Source of the DNA: Candidatus Pantoea persica
GTDB lineage: Bacteria; Pseudomonadota; Gammaproteobacteria; Enterobacterales; Enterobacteriaceae
Assembly (NCBI RefSeq): GCF_013753875.1
Contig: NZ_SMDS01000010.1
Span: forward strand, 372,001-436,000
Direction of reading: 5' to 3'
Length of the DNA: 64,000 bases
The notes below the pieces were generated by a model. The model was not told where the DNA came from. It was given only the letters and a program-made list of their open reading frames with translations, and did not search any database. The position numbers and the translations under genes are program-made. Shown here piece by piece: positions 30,780-42,245 of this stretch. Numbering within the stretch: the first letter of the stretch is position 1; each line of letters begins with the position of its first letter.

Positions 30780-31652
30780 CTGCGCGCAGGCGCGGTCGAA
30801 GCGCGGGCGATCGAATCGCCCATTCTGCACCAGCTCGTCGATGCAGTCCCAGAGCTGGTAAAGCCAGCGTCGCCAGAGAAAGCCTTCAGAAACCGGCGCG
30901 CACTGCAGGTAGTGCTGCAACAGCATCTGCTCCATGGGCGTGTCGCCGAGGTGAATAAGCTCATACTCACGCGGCCCCCACAGGATGGTGCCGGGCTGCG
31001 TCATCGCCAGCAGCTGATCGCTGCGCGCGTTTTTAATCAGGCTGGTCAGCCGCAGGTTGCCGTGCAGCATCACGCAGGCATCGTCAAAATCGCGGAAAAG
31101 TCGCGCCAGCTGCTGGCGGCTGCGAAACAGCATCTGCCGGTCGGCAAGGGTAAAGGCGAGCGGTCGCAGATAGCTGAGGGTTGACCACAGCACCTCGACG
31201 CGCTGCTGAAACCAGGCGGGCCAGCTGTTTTGCTGGGTGCTGTCGACGGTGCCGACCAGGCCGTGGCTGCTGATGCGATGCCAGGCCAGCAGCCCTTTCA
31301 CCACCTCTTCGCACAGCTGCTGCCGGCAGGCGGCGTCGCGGGGGGGCGCTTCGGCCGAGACGCCCTCCAGACGCGCCATCAGCAGCATCTCATGCACCGG
31401 CGGCTGCTGGCTCAGCACCAGCCCATAGACCGCCGGCACCTTGATCAGCCCTTCATGGCCAAGCAGCGCCAGCTTTTTCGCCTCTAGCGCGGCGCGGCCC
31501 TGATAGCGGAAATATTTCGCTACCAGCGGCATCGGTTTGTCCTGGCGGTCATAGAGCGCATACAGCCGCGTCGACGGCTGCTCGCTGATGGTTTCGAGTC
31601 GGCTGACCGTCTCGCCCAGCACCAGCGACAGTTCAGATTTAAGACTTTCCAT
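30759..31652 (-). CDS. ycbJ: YcbJ, phosphotransferase-like protein of unknown function
   Basis: A 297-residue protein, the exact length of E. coli YcbJ, with the loose APH/choline-kinase-like layout. N-terminal lobe features are YDRQDKPMPLVAKYFRYQG and EMLLMARLEGVSAEAP. The putative catalytic segment is DDACVMLHGNLRLTSLIKN (HGN in place of the usual HGD). GTILWGPREYELIHLGDTPMEQ follows. No function is established. It is intact, convergent with the dead elyC and downstream of the kdsB terminator. Confidence 0.88.
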   Translation of the reverse strand: MESLKSELSLVLGETVSRLETISEQPSTRLYALYDRQDKPMPLVAKYFRYQGRAALEAKKLALLGHEGLIKVPAVYGLVLSQQPPVHEMLLMARLEGVSAEAPPRDAACRQQLCEEVVKGLLAWHRISSHGLVGTVDSTQQNSWPAWFQQRVEVLWSTLSYLRPLAFTLADRQMLFRSRQQLARLFRDFDDACVMLHGNLRLTSLIKNARSDQLLAMTQPGTILWGPREYELIHLGDTPMEQMLLQHYLQCAPVSEGFLWRRWLYQLWDCIDELVQNGRFDRPRFDRACAQLLPWLG

Positions 31653-31717
31653 GCATTCTCCTCAAGGAAAAACGTCACACCATCCTGAGGGCCTTCACAG
31701 ACGGAAGCAGGGAAACA

Positions 31718-31752
31718 GATCAATAAAAGCGTCGGGGAGACCTCCCCAACGC
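31718..31752 (-). terminator. kdsB terminator
   Basis: On the minus strand GCGTTGGGGAGG pairs with TCTCCCCGACGC, followed by TTTTATT. It begins a few bases after the kdsB stop and separates kdsB from ycbJ. Confidence 0.85.
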
Positions 31753-31754
31753 CG

Positions 31755-32504
31755 TCAGCCCTGCATAGCAGCGCGTATGCGCGCCAGATCTTCAGGCGTG
31801 TCCACGCCGACGACCGGCACCGTTTCCGCCACGGCAACGTGAATCTTTTCGCCATACCAGAGCACGCGCAGCTGCTCCAGCAGTTCGATACGCTCCAGCG
31901 GACATGGCGCCCAAGAGACGTAGCGACGAATAAAACCGGCGCGGTAGGCGTAGATGCCGATGTGGCGCAGCAGCGTGTCGCCGATCGCCTCGCGCGAGGC
32001 GGCATAGCGCTCGCGGTCCCAAGGAATGGTGGCGCGGGAGAAATAGAGCGCGTAGCCCTGTGCGCCCATCACCACCTTCACCGCGTTCGGGTTAAAGGCC
32101 TCTTCCGCATCGTGAATCGGCACTGCCAGCGTCGCCATGCCCGCCTGCGCGCCGGCCAGATTTGCCGCTACCTGCCGCACGATTCCCGGCGGGATCTGCG
32201 GCTCGTCGCCCTGCACGTTAACGATGATTTCGTCGTCGGCGAACCGGCAAGCCTCAATCACCTCCGCCAGGCGTTCGGTGCCAGACTGATGGTCGGCGCG
32301 GGTTATGCAGACCTCGCCGCCGGCCGCTTCCACCGCCGCCTTGACGTCAGGATGATCCGTCGCGACGATGACGCGCTGCGCGTCCGATTCACGCGCCCGC
32401 TCCATTACGTGTACGACCATCGGCTTACCGGCGATATCGACCAGCGGTTTGCCGGGCAGCCGTGTTGAAGCATAGCGCGCAGGAATAATCGCCGTGAAAC
32501 TCAT
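31755..32504 (-). CDS. kdsB: CMP-KDO synthetase (3-deoxy-manno-octulosonate cytidylyltransferase)
   Basis: Activates KDO with CTP for lipopolysaccharide inner core synthesis. It has 249 residues (E. coli 248). The nucleotide-binding start is [40 protein letters not shown] holds the metal-binding aspartate, and [11 protein letters not shown] follows. It overlaps ycaR by 4 bp. Intact, consistent with retained LPS synthesis (lpxK and msbA also intact). Confidence 0.96.
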   Translation of the reverse strand: MSFTAIIPARYASTRLPGKPLVDIAGKPMVVHVMERARESDAQRVIVATDHPDVKAAVEAAGGEVCITRADHQSGTERLAEVIEACRFADDEIIVNVQGDEPQIPPGIVRQVAANLAGAQAGMATLAVPIHDAEEAFNPNAVKVVMGAQGYALYFSRATIPWDRERYAASREAIGDTLLRHIGIYAYRAGFIRRYVSWAPCPLERIELLEQLRVLWYGEKIHVAVAETVPVVGVDTPEDLARIRAAMQG

Positions 32505-32683
32505 GGATGGATCTCTTCGACCGAGAGCGTGCGCGCTTCGTTTTCCAGCAGCACCGGAATGCCGTCGCGCACCGGGAAGGCGAGCGCGTCAGGTTTACAG
32601 ATTAGCTCCTGCTGCGTATTGTTGTAGTAGAGCTTGCCGTTGCATACCGGGCAGGCAACGATTTCAAGTAAACGGTGATCCAT
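32501..32683 (-). CDS. ycaR: YcaR, Trm112-like zinc-ribbon protein
   Basis: A 60-residue UPF0434/Trm112 family protein, equal in length to E. coli YcaR. It begins [20 protein letters not shown] with one CxxC. The second cysteine pair is reduced to the single C of [20 protein letters not shown], as in E. coli. It is in operon with kdsB (ATGA overlap). Function is not established. Intact. Confidence 0.93.
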   Translation of the reverse strand: MDHRLLEIVACPVCNGKLYYNNTQQELICKPDALAFPVRDGIPVLLENEARTLSVEEIHP

Positions 32684-32789
32684 AAATCCTCCATCACGGA
32701 CCGATTGCGTAAGGCGCTAAGAATACCATAGCGCAGTGTTTCAGCGTGCGCGGAAAGCGCCGACGAATCTGCGGCGCAGACCGCAAAAC

Positions 32790-33941
32790 TCAGGAATCGA
32801 GCGGCCAGTGCAGCAGCTGCAGCGCAGCAGGCATCTGCTCAAAGTTGACGCGCTCCGCCTCCTGCCACGCGGCGAAGCGGCTAATCGCCTGCTGGATATC
32901 CCTGGCAAAGGCGGCGCTGACGCGCATGTCCGGCTCCAGCCAGACGTTTTTGATCGACAGCAGCCGCGACTTGCGCAGCATGCGCACATACAGCCGCGCC
33001 TTGATTGCGCCGCGATGCAGCACGGGCAGCACGAAATAGCCATATTTCCGCGTCGCCTCCGGCGTATAGCATTCGAGCGGTAGTCGAAACCAAACAGTTC
33101 CGGCGCGCGGCGGCGATCCCAGACCAGCGGATCGAACGGCGACAGCACCGCGCTGTGGGTCGCCCGCAGCGGCAGCAGATCGCGATGTAGCCACATCTCG
33201 CCTAGCTCGGCGACCTCGACTGGCAGGATCTCTCCCGCCTGCTGCGCGTACTGCAGGAAGGCCGGCAGCCAAGCGGCGCAAAAGATGCCTAAGCTGTGCG
33301 CTGTTGCGCAGCATCTCCCTCTGCGCGTCCGCCTCGCTGAGGGCATGCAGCACATCCTGCCATTCCTGTAGCACGCGCGTGTGCAGATCGTAAACCTGTT
33401 GAAAATTACGCCACTCGCTGACCATCAGTTCGCCCGCGCTGAAGATGTTTTCCAGATGGCGCTTGTGCGGCTTCCACGCCTACCAGCCCGGCTTATGATG
33501 CTGGACGCTGGTGAAATCGGCGGCGCGAACCGGCCTATGCTCCTTGATATGCTGCAGCAGCGCGGCGATCTCCTGCTGATGATCGCGCATCCACTAGGCG
33601 TTATATTTCCAGCCCAGCCGTTCCGGCTCCAGCATGCAGTGCCACAGCAGACGGTAATCTTCGCACGGCACGAAGCAGGCCTCGTGCCCCTAGTATTCAA
33701 AGAGTTCGCCCTGCGCCAGCACATGCTCCAGCCAGCCCGTGGGGTCGCTGCCGAGGCGGCCGAACAGCAACAGGTAAGGGCTGCGCGCCACCACATGAAT
33801 TGTGTCGATTTGCAGCAGCGACATGCGTCGAATGCAGGCGAGCAGATCGGCGTAGCGGGCGCGCCGGGCAGGCGTACGCAGCAGTCCCTGCGCCGCCAGA
33901 TGAAGGTGTCGTGCCTGTTGCAGCGAAAGCGTCCTGTTCAT
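32790..33941 (-). pseudogene. ycaQ: YcaQ interstrand cross-link DNA glycosylase, three ambers and frameshifts
   Basis: YcaQ (HTH_42 family) unhooks DNA interstrand cross-links. The start MNRTLSLQQARHLHLAAQGLL leads to SLLQIDTIHVVARSPYLLLFGRLG, which holds the conserved QxD-type catalytic region. TAG codons follow at three places: after GELFEY (Trp in E. coli), before WMRDHQQEI (Gln-compatible) and before AWKPHKRHLE (Trp). Frameshifts occur near 33300 and 33080. Later segments (THSAVLSPFDPLVWDRRRAPELFGF, KYGYFVLPVLHRG) are recognisable. Inactive. Confidence 0.92.
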
Positions 33942-33965
33942 TCCCTGCCCGCCTGTGACGAGAGG

Positions 33966-34967
33966 TTAGTTGAGGTGTTCGGCCCTGTTGTACCGGACCA
34001 GGCGTTCGATATCATCCAGCAGCGGCGCGACGGCGCTACCGCGCAGCTCGGCCTCTACCGGCAGATACCACCAGTCAGGCTGCGCAAAGCCGCGACACTT
34101 GACCGCATCTTTTTCGGTCATCAGCAGGCTTTGTCCGGCGGCGAGCAGGCCGTTGAGCTCATCTTTTCTGTAGGCGTAGTGATCGGCAAAGGCGATCTCC
34201 GCCACCGGCGTGACGTCCCCATCACGGAGCGTCTGGAAGAAGCGCGGCGGATGACCGATGCCGGCCATCGCCACCACGTTGTGTAGCGCAGAAAGCGGCA
34301 CTGACCGCTGCGTCAAAAGATTCACCGCATCTCCGGGTAGCAGCGTCATGGCTATTTCGCCCGGCTCTGCGCGGCCGCCATTGACGATAACGGCGTCGAC
34401 CTGCGCCAGTCGCGACGCCCGTTCGCGCATCGGGCCCGCCGGCAGCCACCAGCCGTTGCCGAAGCGGCGCACGCCATCGACCACCACGATTTCCCGATCG
34501 CGCTGCAGCGCGTAGTGCTGCAGGCCGTCATCGGTCACAATCACATCGACCTGCTGTCTGGCCAGCAGTGCCTCCACGGCGGCGCGACGCTTCGGCGCCA
34601 CCGCGACCGGCACGCCGCTGCGCTGGGCAATCAGCACCGGTTCATCACCCGCCTGCTGCGGCGGCGTGTCGGCGTTGACCAGCAGCGGATAGCTTGCCGC
34701 TTTGCCACCGTAGCCACGCGATACCACGCCAGGCTTCAGGCCGCGGCGCTGCAGCTCCCGCACCAACCAGATCGCCACCGGCGTTTTGCCGTTGCCGCCT
34801 GCGGTGAGATTACCCACCACGATAACCGGCACCGGCGCCCGCCAGCTCTGGCGCCAGCCGCGCTGGTAGCTGAGGCGGATAAGCGTAGACACCGCGCCAT
34901 ACAGCAGGCTGAGCGGCCACAGCAGCCGCCACAGCGGCGAGCGTCCGCTCCAGATGCGCTCAATCAT
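33966..34967 (-). CDS. lpxK: Tetraacyldisaccharide 4'-kinase LpxK
   Basis: Phosphorylates the 4' position of the lipid A precursor at the inner membrane. It has 333 residues (E. coli 328). An N-terminal membrane anchor ([23 protein letters not shown]) is followed by the P-loop [12 protein letters not shown] and [12 protein letters not shown]. It overlaps the msbA end by 4 bp, the usual msbA-lpxK operon. Intact. Confidence 0.96.
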   Translation of the reverse strand: MIERIWSGRSPLWRLLWPLSLLYGAVSTLIRLSYQRGWRQSWRAPVPVIVVGNLTAGGNGKTPVAIWLVRELQRRGLKPGVVSRGYGGKAASYPLLVNADTPPQQAGDEPVLIAQRSGVPVAVAPKRRAAVEALLARQQVDVIVTDDGLQHYALQRDREIVVVDGVRRFGNGWWLPAGPMRERASRLAQVDAVIVNGGRAEPGEIAMTLLPGDAVNLLTQRSVPLSALHNVVAMAGIGHPPRFFQTLRDGDVTPVAEIAFADHYAYRKDELNGLLAAGQSLLMTEKDAVKCRGFAQPDWWYLPVEAELRGSAVAPLLDDIERLVRYNRAEHLN

Positions 34968-36712
34968 TGTCCGAACTGCATTTTACGCAGCTGGGCATAG
35001 GCGCCCAGCTCAGCCAGCAGGGCGGCGTGGGTGCCGCGCTCGACGATACGGCCATCTTCTACCACCACGATCTCATCCGCTTTTTCAATGGTGGAGAGGC
35101 GATGGGCAATCACCAGCGAGGTGCGGTTTTTCTGCAGCTCATCCAGCGCCGACTGAATGGCGCGCTCGGACTCGGTATCCAGCGCCGAGGTCGCCTCGTC
35201 GAGAATAAGAATCGGACAGTCTCGCAGCAGCGCGCGCGCGATAGCGATGCGCTGGCGCTGGCCGCCGGAGAGCAGCACACCGTTTTCGCCAATCACTGTA
35301 TCCAGCCCGTTATCCATCTTATTGATGAAGTCCATGGCGTGCGCCATGGTGGCGGCCTTCTCGATCTCCTCGCGGCTGTACTGCGCGCTGCGCGCGTAGG
35401 CGATATTGTTGGCGATGGTGTCGTTGAACAGATGCACATTCTGCGACACCAGCGCCACCTGATTGCGCAGCGAACGCAGCGTGTATTCCCGCAGGTCGTG
35501 GCCGTCGAGCAGAATCTCGCCTTCCTGAATGTCGTAAAAACGCGTCAGCAGGCTGGCAAGCGTTGACTTGCCTGAGCCGGAACGTCCTACCAGCGCCACG
35601 GTTTTGCCTTCCGGCAGCGCCAGATTGATATCGCGCAGCGCGGGAACGTCGCGGCATGGATAGGTGAAGGTGACGTTGCGGAAGGCTACGTCGCCTCTGG
35701 CGCGGCTGATTTCACGCGTGCCGTTGTCCTTCTCCTGCTCGCTGTCGAGGATGGAGAACAGCGTCTGGCAGGCCGCCATGCCGCGCTGGAACGGCGCGTT
35801 GACGTTGGTCAGCGATTTCAGCGGACGCATCAGCGCAATCATCGAGGAGAACACCACGGTGATAGTGCCTGCGCTCAGCGTCTCCATCACGCTGGGGAAG
35901 CTGGCGGCGTACAGAACAAACGCCAGCGCCAGCGAGGCGATCAGCTGAATAATGGGATCAGAGATCGAGGAGGCAGAAACCAGCTTCATGCCCTGCTGGC
36001 GCATGCGGTTGCTGAGGCGGGCGAAACGCTCTGTTTCAACATCCTGGCCGCCGAAAATCAGCACCTCTTTGTGCCCTTTCAGCATCTGCTCAGCGCTGGT
36101 GGTGACCAGTCCCATAGTGTTCTGCATGCTTTTGCTGATGTTGCGAAAGCGCTTTGAGACGGAGCGAATGGCGAACGACACCACCGGCGCCAGCACAATA
36201 AGGATCAGCGACAGCTGCCAGCTGTAATAGAACATCATAATAAACAGGCCGATAATTGAAGCGCCCTCGCGCACCACCGTCACCAGCGCGCTGGATGAGG
36301 AGGAAGCGACCTGCTCGGAGTCATAGGTGATACGCGACAGCAACATGCCTGTGGATTGTTGATCGAAGAAAGAGACCGGCATGCTAATCATATGGCTGAA
36401 CAGGCGACGGCGCATACTCATCACCACATTGCCGGAAACCCAGGAGATACAGTAGCTGGAGATGTAGCTGGTGACGCCGCGCGCCAGAATCAGGCCGATA
36501 ACGGCCACAGGCATCCAGATCAGTACCGACTTATCCGCTTTACCAAACCCATCATCCAGTAAAGGTTTCAACAGGGAGAGCATAAGTGTGTCGCTAGCGG
36601 CGTTCAGGATCAGGGCGACAGCAGCCACAAATAAACCCACTTTATGCGGCGCGATCATCGGCCAGAGTCGACGAAATGTCTGCCACGTTGAGAGATATTT
36701 ATCTTGATGCAT
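34964..36712 (-). CDS. msbA: MsbA lipid A flippase (ABC exporter)
   Basis: Homodimeric inner-membrane flippase for core-lipid A. It has 582 residues, as in E. coli. Six transmembrane helices lie within residues 20-310. The nucleotide-binding domain has Walker [11 protein letters not shown], signature [16 protein letters not shown], Walker [12 protein letters not shown] and the switch histidine in VIAHRLST. First gene of msbA-lpxK. Intact. Confidence 0.97.
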   Translation of the reverse strand: MHQDKYLSTWQTFRRLWPMIAPHKVGLFVAAVALILNAASDTLMLSLLKPLLDDGFGKADKSVLIWMPVAVIGLILARGVTSYISSYCISWVSGNVVMSMRRRLFSHMISMPVSFFDQQSTGMLLSRITYDSEQVASSSSSALVTVVREGASIIGLFIMMFYYSWQLSLILIVLAPVVSFAIRSVSKRFRNISKSMQNTMGLVTTSAEQMLKGHKEVLIFGGQDVETERFARLSNRMRQQGMKLVSASSISDPIIQLIASLALAFVLYAASFPSVMETLSAGTITVVFSSMIALMRPLKSLTNVNAPFQRGMAACQTLFSILDSEQEKDNGTREISRARGDVAFRNVTFTYPCRDVPALRDINLALPEGKTVALVGRSGSGKSTLASLLTRFYDIQEGEILLDGHDLREYTLRSLRNQVALVSQNVHLFNDTIANNIAYARSAQYSREEIEKAATMAHAMDFINKMDNGLDTVIGENGVLLSGGQRQRIAIARALLRDCPILILDEATSALDTESERAIQSALDELQKNRTSLVIAHRLSTIEKADEIVVVEDGRIVERGTHAALLAELGAYAQLRKMQFGQ

Positions 36713-36746
36713 TATTTATTCACACTGTTTAAAATAGCCGCTCATT

Positions 36747-38993
36747 CTACCTAGATTCCCATTTTACGCCAAACCACTGATGGTACCAACGGGGCAAAAC
36801 TTGCTCTCTCAGTCCGGATACCGTGGTTTTGTTTCCCCTGACGGTGAGCGCGATCTGCCCGTATTGCGCGGTGTCGTACCAGGCGAAGCCCGCCTGCCGG
36901 TAGTTTTTCAGCACGCTTTTCACCGGCATGCGCCAGGCGTTATAGCGCGCCATTGAGGCGATAGCGATGCTGCCCGCCACGTTGCGCAGCAGCAGCGTCC
37001 GGCTGCCGTGATGCGGCACCTGAAGGATGTCTGCCTTGAGCCGCCCTTTTTCCAGCGCCACCAGCTGACGCTCCGCCGGCGCCTCCAGATCCCCCGTTAG
37101 CAGCAGGCGCATCACGCCATCGCTTACGCTTATCACGCAGGACTGGTTGTTATTGCTGACGTCTGATAATGCCAGCGGCTACAGCGCTTCGATATCGAGC
37201 CGTCCCCAGCGCCAGCGCTCGCCGCGCATTCAGGGCAGATGCGCCGGATTGCGCAGCGCGCTGCGCACCGGGATGGAGGGCCAGCGCCGCGTGCTGGCGC
37301 GCAGTCCGCTGCTGTGACCTAGGTGGCGATGGCTGAGAATCACGCTTTGCAGGCGAAGATGCTTGCGCATCAGCCTGGGGATAATGTGATGCGTCCTGGC
37401 ATCGCCGTGTTGCCAGCGCGGCCCGGTGTCATACAGCATCGCCTCGTTGCCCTGGCGGATAACCACGCTCAGCCCCTGTCCGACGTCCAGCATATCAATA
37501 TGCTAGCCCGGATCCTCATCTAGCCTGCGCCAGGCGACAAGCGCCAGCAGCAGAGTGAGGCAGCTTACCGGAGCCGCCTGCCACAGTGCGCCTCGCCATA
37601 TAATCAGCCCACCCCAGACGACGATTGCCAGCATGCCGGCGTCGTAAAATGGCCACCAGCCGCTCGGCAGCGCCTGTAGTGCCGCCACCAGCCAGACCCG
37701 CGACTGACCCCGGCCAGCCACCATAACGCGGCGCACAGGCTGCCGACCGGCGTCAGCATCGCCAGCAGGATCAGAGGCACGCTGATAAAGGTGATGGTGG
37801 GTATCGCCAGCAGATTCGCCGCCAGCGCCGAGAGGCTGATGCCCTCAAACAGCATCACCTGAAGCGGCGCCATCAACAGCATAATGCCGAGCTTCGGGTG
37901 AAGTAGCTGGAGCGGCAGCCAGCGCCTGCCGCGACGATAGCGCGCCGGTAAAGGAAACCAGTGATACCAGGTCAACATAATGGAGACCGCCAGCGCCGAG
38001 AGCCAGAAACTCTCCGACAGCATGTAGAAAGGATCAAACAGCGACAGGCCGCCCACGCACAGGCTCAACACCTGCTAGCCGCCGATATGGACGCCCTTAA
38101 TGCGAAACAGGATCCACAGCGTCAGCGCAATCAGCGCTCAATGCGCGGGCGGCTGGCTGGCTGCCCGACAGCCAGGTATAGATGGCCACCAGCAGCCAGC
38201 TCATTACCAGAGGAAAGAGGTAGCCGGTCAGGCGCGCCGGCAGAGCGCGCTGGACGCCATGCGCTAACAGCCAGCCCATGCTGGCGGCCAGCGCGATGTG
38301 CATGCCTGAAATAGCCATCAGGTGCGCCGTTCCGGTCTTGCGCAGCAGCTGACGCGTCTCTTCACTCATCTCCGTGCGCTCGCCAAAGGCCAGCGCCTGC
38401 AAAACAGCAGACTGATTCAAGGCGTTGATGACCGGCAGATCGCACATAAGGCGTTGCCAGCGCCAGCTGCAGGTCTCGCTTTCAACCCGCTGTTGCAGTA
38501 TGCGGCCGCGCAGTGCCGTATGGTTAGCCAGCGCGAAACGCTGCGCGTCAAACTCTCCCTCGTTCAGCTTCACATGGACCGGGCGCAGATTTAGCCGCAT
38601 CCTCTAGCGCTGGCCTAGGCAGTAGTGCTGCTCTCCCTCTCGCAGCGTAAGCCAGGCAAAGCGCAGCGGAAACAGGTAGCGCCCCTCCTTTTTAATAAGC
38701 TGCACCTTAATCTGCTGCCGACTGGCGCGCACCTCGTCAATCCGTACGCTATAGATAGCAGGCACGGCGCTAGCGGTTTCCACGGCATCAATGCCTGAGC
38801 GGGCGCTGCCCAGCATCCAGGCCAGCAGCAGCGCCACGCCTGCGATACGCAGCGGGCTTCGCGGCATCCAGAGCAGTAGCCCACCCGCCAGGGCGATGCC
38901 AACGATGGCTGCCGCTGACGGCAGCTGCGACAGAAAGAGCAGCGGTAGCGCCGCGACGATGGCGAGCCGGGCAATCAGGGGTGCGGTCATCAT
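36747..38993 (-). pseudogene. comEC: ComEC/YcaI DNA-uptake channel, many ambers and frameshifts
   Basis: ComEC is the inner-membrane channel for incoming single-stranded DNA. Pieces in order are the N-terminal membrane helices (LAIVAALPLLFLSQLPSAAAI), the competence domain TGTAHLMAISGMHIALAASMGW, the helices NLLAIPTITFISVPLILLAML, the beta-lactamase-like domain MLDVGQGLSVVIRQGNEAMLYDTG with VILSHRHLGHSSG, and the end QVLPRWYHQWFGV. TAG replaces residues at four or more sites, several being Trp in E. coli (for example before RMRLNLRP and HIDMLDVGQGL). There are also frameshifts. Dead. Confidence 0.92.
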
Positions 38994-39146
38994 CCTGTCC
39001 TTATTCAACAGGCCCAGTATGCCGCTGCGCGCCGCATCGGTCGCGGCGCCTTTTGCCCTTCTGCGGGCGCTCTCGTGCGCAATGGAGTACGTTGCAGTCA
39101 GGGTTCACAGAATGTCGTGCTGGCTCGCATGCGCCACGTTTCTCTG

Positions 39147-39173
39147 GCAAAAAAAAAGACATCCGGAGATGTC
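39147..39173 (-). terminator. ihfB terminator
   Basis: GACATC CGGA GATGTC at 39158-39173 forms a hairpin. On the minus strand it is followed by nine T, a classical intrinsic terminator about 20 bp after ihfB. Confidence 0.93.
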
Positions 39174-39195
39174 ATTTTTATTGTTCGTTTACGGC

Positions 39196-39480
39196 TTAGC
39201 CGTAGATATTTGCACGATCGCGCAGCTCTTTGCCCGGTTTGAAGTGGGGAACGTATTTACCTTCCAGTTCCACTTTGTCGCCCGTTTTCGGGTTACGTCC
39301 CGTGCGTGGCGCACGATAATGCAAAGAAAAGCTGCCAAATCCCCGGATTTCGATGCGTTCGCCCTGCGCCAGCGTTGTGGCCATGTGCTCCAGCATCTCT
39401 TTTACAGCATCCTCAACGACTTTCGCCGGAATATGAGTTTGCTGGCCAGCAAGTCTTTCAATCAGTTCTGACTTGGTCAT
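39196..39480 (-). CDS. ihfB: Integration host factor beta subunit
   Basis: DNA-bending protein, partner of IhfA; nucleoid and recombination roles. It has 94 residues, as in E. coli. The DNA-binding arm [20 protein letters not shown] contains the intercalating proline of NPKTG. It lies downstream of rpsA. Intact. Confidence 0.97.
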   Translation of the reverse strand: MTKSELIERLAGQQTHIPAKVVEDAVKEMLEHMATTLAQGERIEIRGFGSFSLHYRAPRTGRNPKTGDKVELEGKYVPHFKPGKELRDRANIYG

Positions 39481-39530
39481 GTAACCTCCGGTTAATTTTT
39501 GTTGAAAAGGTTTGACTGCTTTCTACCGCT

Positions 39531-39554
39531 GCCGGGCGAGTCACCTCGCCCGGC
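39531..39554 (-). other. Stable stem-loop between rpsA and ihfB
   Basis: GCCGGGCGAG (39531-39540), a TCAC loop and CTCGCCCGGC (39545-39554) form a perfect 10-bp stem. There is no T run after it on the minus strand, so it is more likely an mRNA 3' stabiliser or pause site than a full terminator. Confidence 0.6.
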
Positions 39555-39566
39555 GCTTCAGATCGA

Positions 39567-41240
39567 TTACTCGCTTTTAGCTGCTTTGAACGCTTCAGCC
39601 ATTGCGTTAGAGAAGTTGCTTTCGTCCTGTTTGTTGTTAACAGTCGCGATAGCATCTTTCTCGTCAGCTTCGTCTTTCGCACGGACAGACAGGCTAACAA
39701 CACGGTTTTTACGATCAACACCGGTGAATTTGGCTTTAACATTGTCGCCAACATTTAGTACCAGCGTTGCATCTTCAACGCTGTCGCGTGAAGCTTCAGA
39801 AGCGCGCAGGTAGCCTTCAACGCCGTCAGCCAGTTCAACTGTAGCACCTTTAGCGTTAACAGTAGTCACTTTACCGTTAACGATCGCGCCTTTCTTGTTC
39901 AGCGTGATGTAGTTGTTGAACGGATCTTCAGCCAGCTGCTTAACGCCCAGGGAGATACGCTCACGTTCTGCGTCAATCTGCAGTACAACGGCGGCGATTT
40001 CGTCGCCTTTTTTGTACTCGCGAACGGCTTCTTCGCCAGTTGCGTTCCAAGAGATGTCAGACAGGTGAACCAGACCGTCGATGCCGCCGTCCAGGCCGAT
40101 GAATATACCGAAGTCAGTGATTGACTTGATTTTACCTTCAACGCGATCGCCCTTGTTATGGATCTCAGCAAACTGCTGCCACGGGTTGGCTTTGCACTGC
40201 TTCAGGCCCAGGGAGATACGACGACGCTCTTCGTCGATGTCCAGAACCATAACTTCAACCACGTCGCCCACGTTAACAACTTTAGCCGGGTGGATGTTTT
40301 TGTTGGTCCAGTCCATTTCAGAAACGTGCACCAGACCTTCAACGCCTTCTTCAATTTCTACGAAGCAGCCGTAATCAGTCAGATTGGTCACGCGGCCGGT
40401 CAGACGAGTGCCTTCCGGGTAGCGCTTAGCTATAGCCACCCACGGATCTTCGCCCAGCTGTTTGAGGCCCAAAGATACACGGGTACGCTCGCGGTCGAAC
40501 TTCAGCACTTTAACAGTGATTTCGTCGCCCACATTGACGATTTCGCTCGGATGCTTAACGCGTTTCCATGCCATATCGGTGATGTGTAGCAGGCCATCGA
40601 CGCCGCCCAGATCAACGAATGCGCCGTAGTCAGTGAGGTTCTTAACGACACCTTTGACTTCCATGCCTTCCTGCAGGTTTTCCAGCAGCTGATCGCGCTC
40701 AGCGCTGTTTTCAGATTCGATAACCGCGCGGCGTGAAACCACGACGTTGTTACGTTTCTGATCAAGCTTGATTATTTTGAATTCAAGCTCTTTGCCTTCC
40801 AGGTGCAGCGTGTCGCGAACCGGACGCACGTCAACCAGTGAACCTGGTAGGAACGCACGAATACCGTTCAGCTCAACTGTGAAGCCACCTTTAACTTTGC
40901 CGTTAATAACACCGGTAACAGTTTCAGCGTCTTCGTAAGCTTTTTCCAGCGTGATCCAGGCTTCATGACGTTTAGCTTTCTCACGGGACAGTAGGGTTTC
41001 ACCGAAGCCGTCTTCCACTGCATCCAGGGCAACGTCAACTTTATCACCAACCTGAATTTCCAGTTCGCCGGCTGCGTTCTTGAACTGCTCTGCCGGAATG
41101 GCAGACTCAGATTTCAGACCCGCATCAACCAGAACGACATCTTTGTCGATAGAGACAACAACGCCACTAACGATGGAACCCGGGCGAGTTTCAATTTCTT
41201 TCAGGGACTCGTCAAAGAGTTGAGCAAAAGATTCAGCCAT
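39567..41240 (-). CDS. rpsA: 30S ribosomal protein S1
   Basis: S1 recruits mRNA to the 30S subunit. The start [17 protein letters not shown] at 41240 was chosen by match to E. coli (MTESFAQLFEESLKEIE); twelve codons upstream are discarded. It has 557 residues, with six S1 OB repeats (for example [21 protein letters not shown] and [21 protein letters not shown]). Codon use is strongly biased, as for a highly expressed gene. It lies between cmk and ihfB. Intact. Confidence 0.98.
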   Translation of the reverse strand: MAESFAQLFDESLKEIETRPGSIVSGVVVSIDKDVVLVDAGLKSESAIPAEQFKNAAGELEIQVGDKVDVALDAVEDGFGETLLSREKAKRHEAWITLEKAYEDAETVTGVINGKVKGGFTVELNGIRAFLPGSLVDVRPVRDTLHLEGKELEFKIIKLDQKRNNVVVSRRAVIESENSAERDQLLENLQEGMEVKGVVKNLTDYGAFVDLGGVDGLLHITDMAWKRVKHPSEIVNVGDEITVKVLKFDRERTRVSLGLKQLGEDPWVAIAKRYPEGTRLTGRVTNLTDYGCFVEIEEGVEGLVHVSEMDWTNKNIHPAKVVNVGDVVEVMVLDIDEERRRISLGLKQCKANPWQQFAEIHNKGDRVEGKIKSITDFGIFIGLDGGIDGLVHLSDISWNATGEEAVREYKKGDEIAAVVLQIDAERERISLGVKQLAEDPFNNYITLNKKGAIVNGKVTTVNAKGATVELADGVEGYLRASEASRDSVEDATLVLNVGDNVKAKFTGVDRKNRVVSLSVRAKDEADEKDAIATVNNKQDESNFSNAMAEAFKAAKSE

Positions 41241-41363
41241 ATTGATAATCTTAGGATTCTTCAATTTAACGTCCACCTGACGTCATTGTCGGATGGGGTT
41301 GTTTCACGTGCCCTGCGCGCTGTCCCTGGCACAGGGCTACTGCAATTCGTTACGCCAGAAAGA

Positions 41364-42044
41364 TTAAATGCCCAGCTGTTTGCAGGCATATTCCAGTACC
41401 TTATCAATGACTTGCTCAATGGATAACTGTGTAGAATCCAGAACCAGCGCATCGGCGGCGGACACTAAAGGCGCAATGGCGCGGTTACGATCACGGTCAT
41501 CACGTTCTTTTATCTCGGCTAAAAGGCGATCAAAGTTAACACTAAAGCCGCTCTCTTGCAACTGTAGCATACGGCGCTGGGCGCGTTCTTCCGGGCTGGC
41601 GTCGAGGAATATTTTTACCGGCGCGTCAGGGAAAACCACTGTGCCCATATCGCGGCCATCGGCGATCAAGCCTGGTGCGTCGCGAAAGGCGCGTTGACGA
41701 CGCAGCAACGCTTCGCGCACGCGAGGAAAGGCGGCCACGCGCGAGGCGGTGTTGCTCACCTCCTGCGTGCGGATCTCACTGGTTACCTCTTCACCTTCCA
41801 GAATGACCTGCATTTCACCATCCTGGCTGACGAAACGCACGTCCAGGTGGGCGGCGAGCGGCACTAGCGCCTCTTCAGACTCAATGTCTACCTGATGGTG
41901 CAGCGCAGCCAGCGCCAGCACGCGATAGATGGCGCCGGAATCCAGCAGATGCCACTGCAGCGCTTCTGCCATCGCTTTGCACAGCGTGCCTTTGCCCGCG
42001 CCGCTGGGTCCATCGACAGTTATAACCGGGGCAATTGCCGTCAT
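41364..42044 (-). CDS. cmk: Cytidylate kinase
   Basis: Phosphorylates CMP and dCMP. It has 226 residues (E. coli 227). The P-loop is [16 protein letters not shown], with [19 protein letters not shown] and [13 protein letters not shown] carrying the nucleotide-binding arginine and aspartate. It lies upstream of rpsA, as in E. coli. Intact. Confidence 0.97.
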   Translation of the reverse strand: MTAIAPVITVDGPSGAGKGTLCKAMAEALQWHLLDSGAIYRVLALAALHHQVDIESEEALVPLAAHLDVRFVSQDGEMQVILEGEEVTSEIRTQEVSNTASRVAAFPRVREALLRRQRAFRDAPGLIADGRDMGTVVFPDAPVKIFLDASPEERAQRRMLQLQESGFSVNFDRLLAEIKERDDRDRNRAIAPLVSAADALVLDSTQLSIEQVIDKVLEYACKQLGI

Positions 42045-42245
42045 TATTCTCTCCTGTTGTTGCGCATAATTTTTTCAGCCTTCGGGCTGTCCAGAATAGG
42101 GAGCATTATACGCTAACGAAGCTGTGGAAGTTACCCTTTAGCCATAGACAACGCTAAAAATTCCAGCATATTCAGAGGATTTCTTGGCCAGTAAGGTCAG
42201 GCGCAGTGAGAATGCCGGAGAGCAAGCTCTCCGGCAGATCGGCCG

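Noticed and set aside
33480-38620. Amber recoding to Trp or Gln
   Set aside because: The same genes also carry frameshifts and deletions, so decay explains the TAG codons; the bias itself is reported as a finding.
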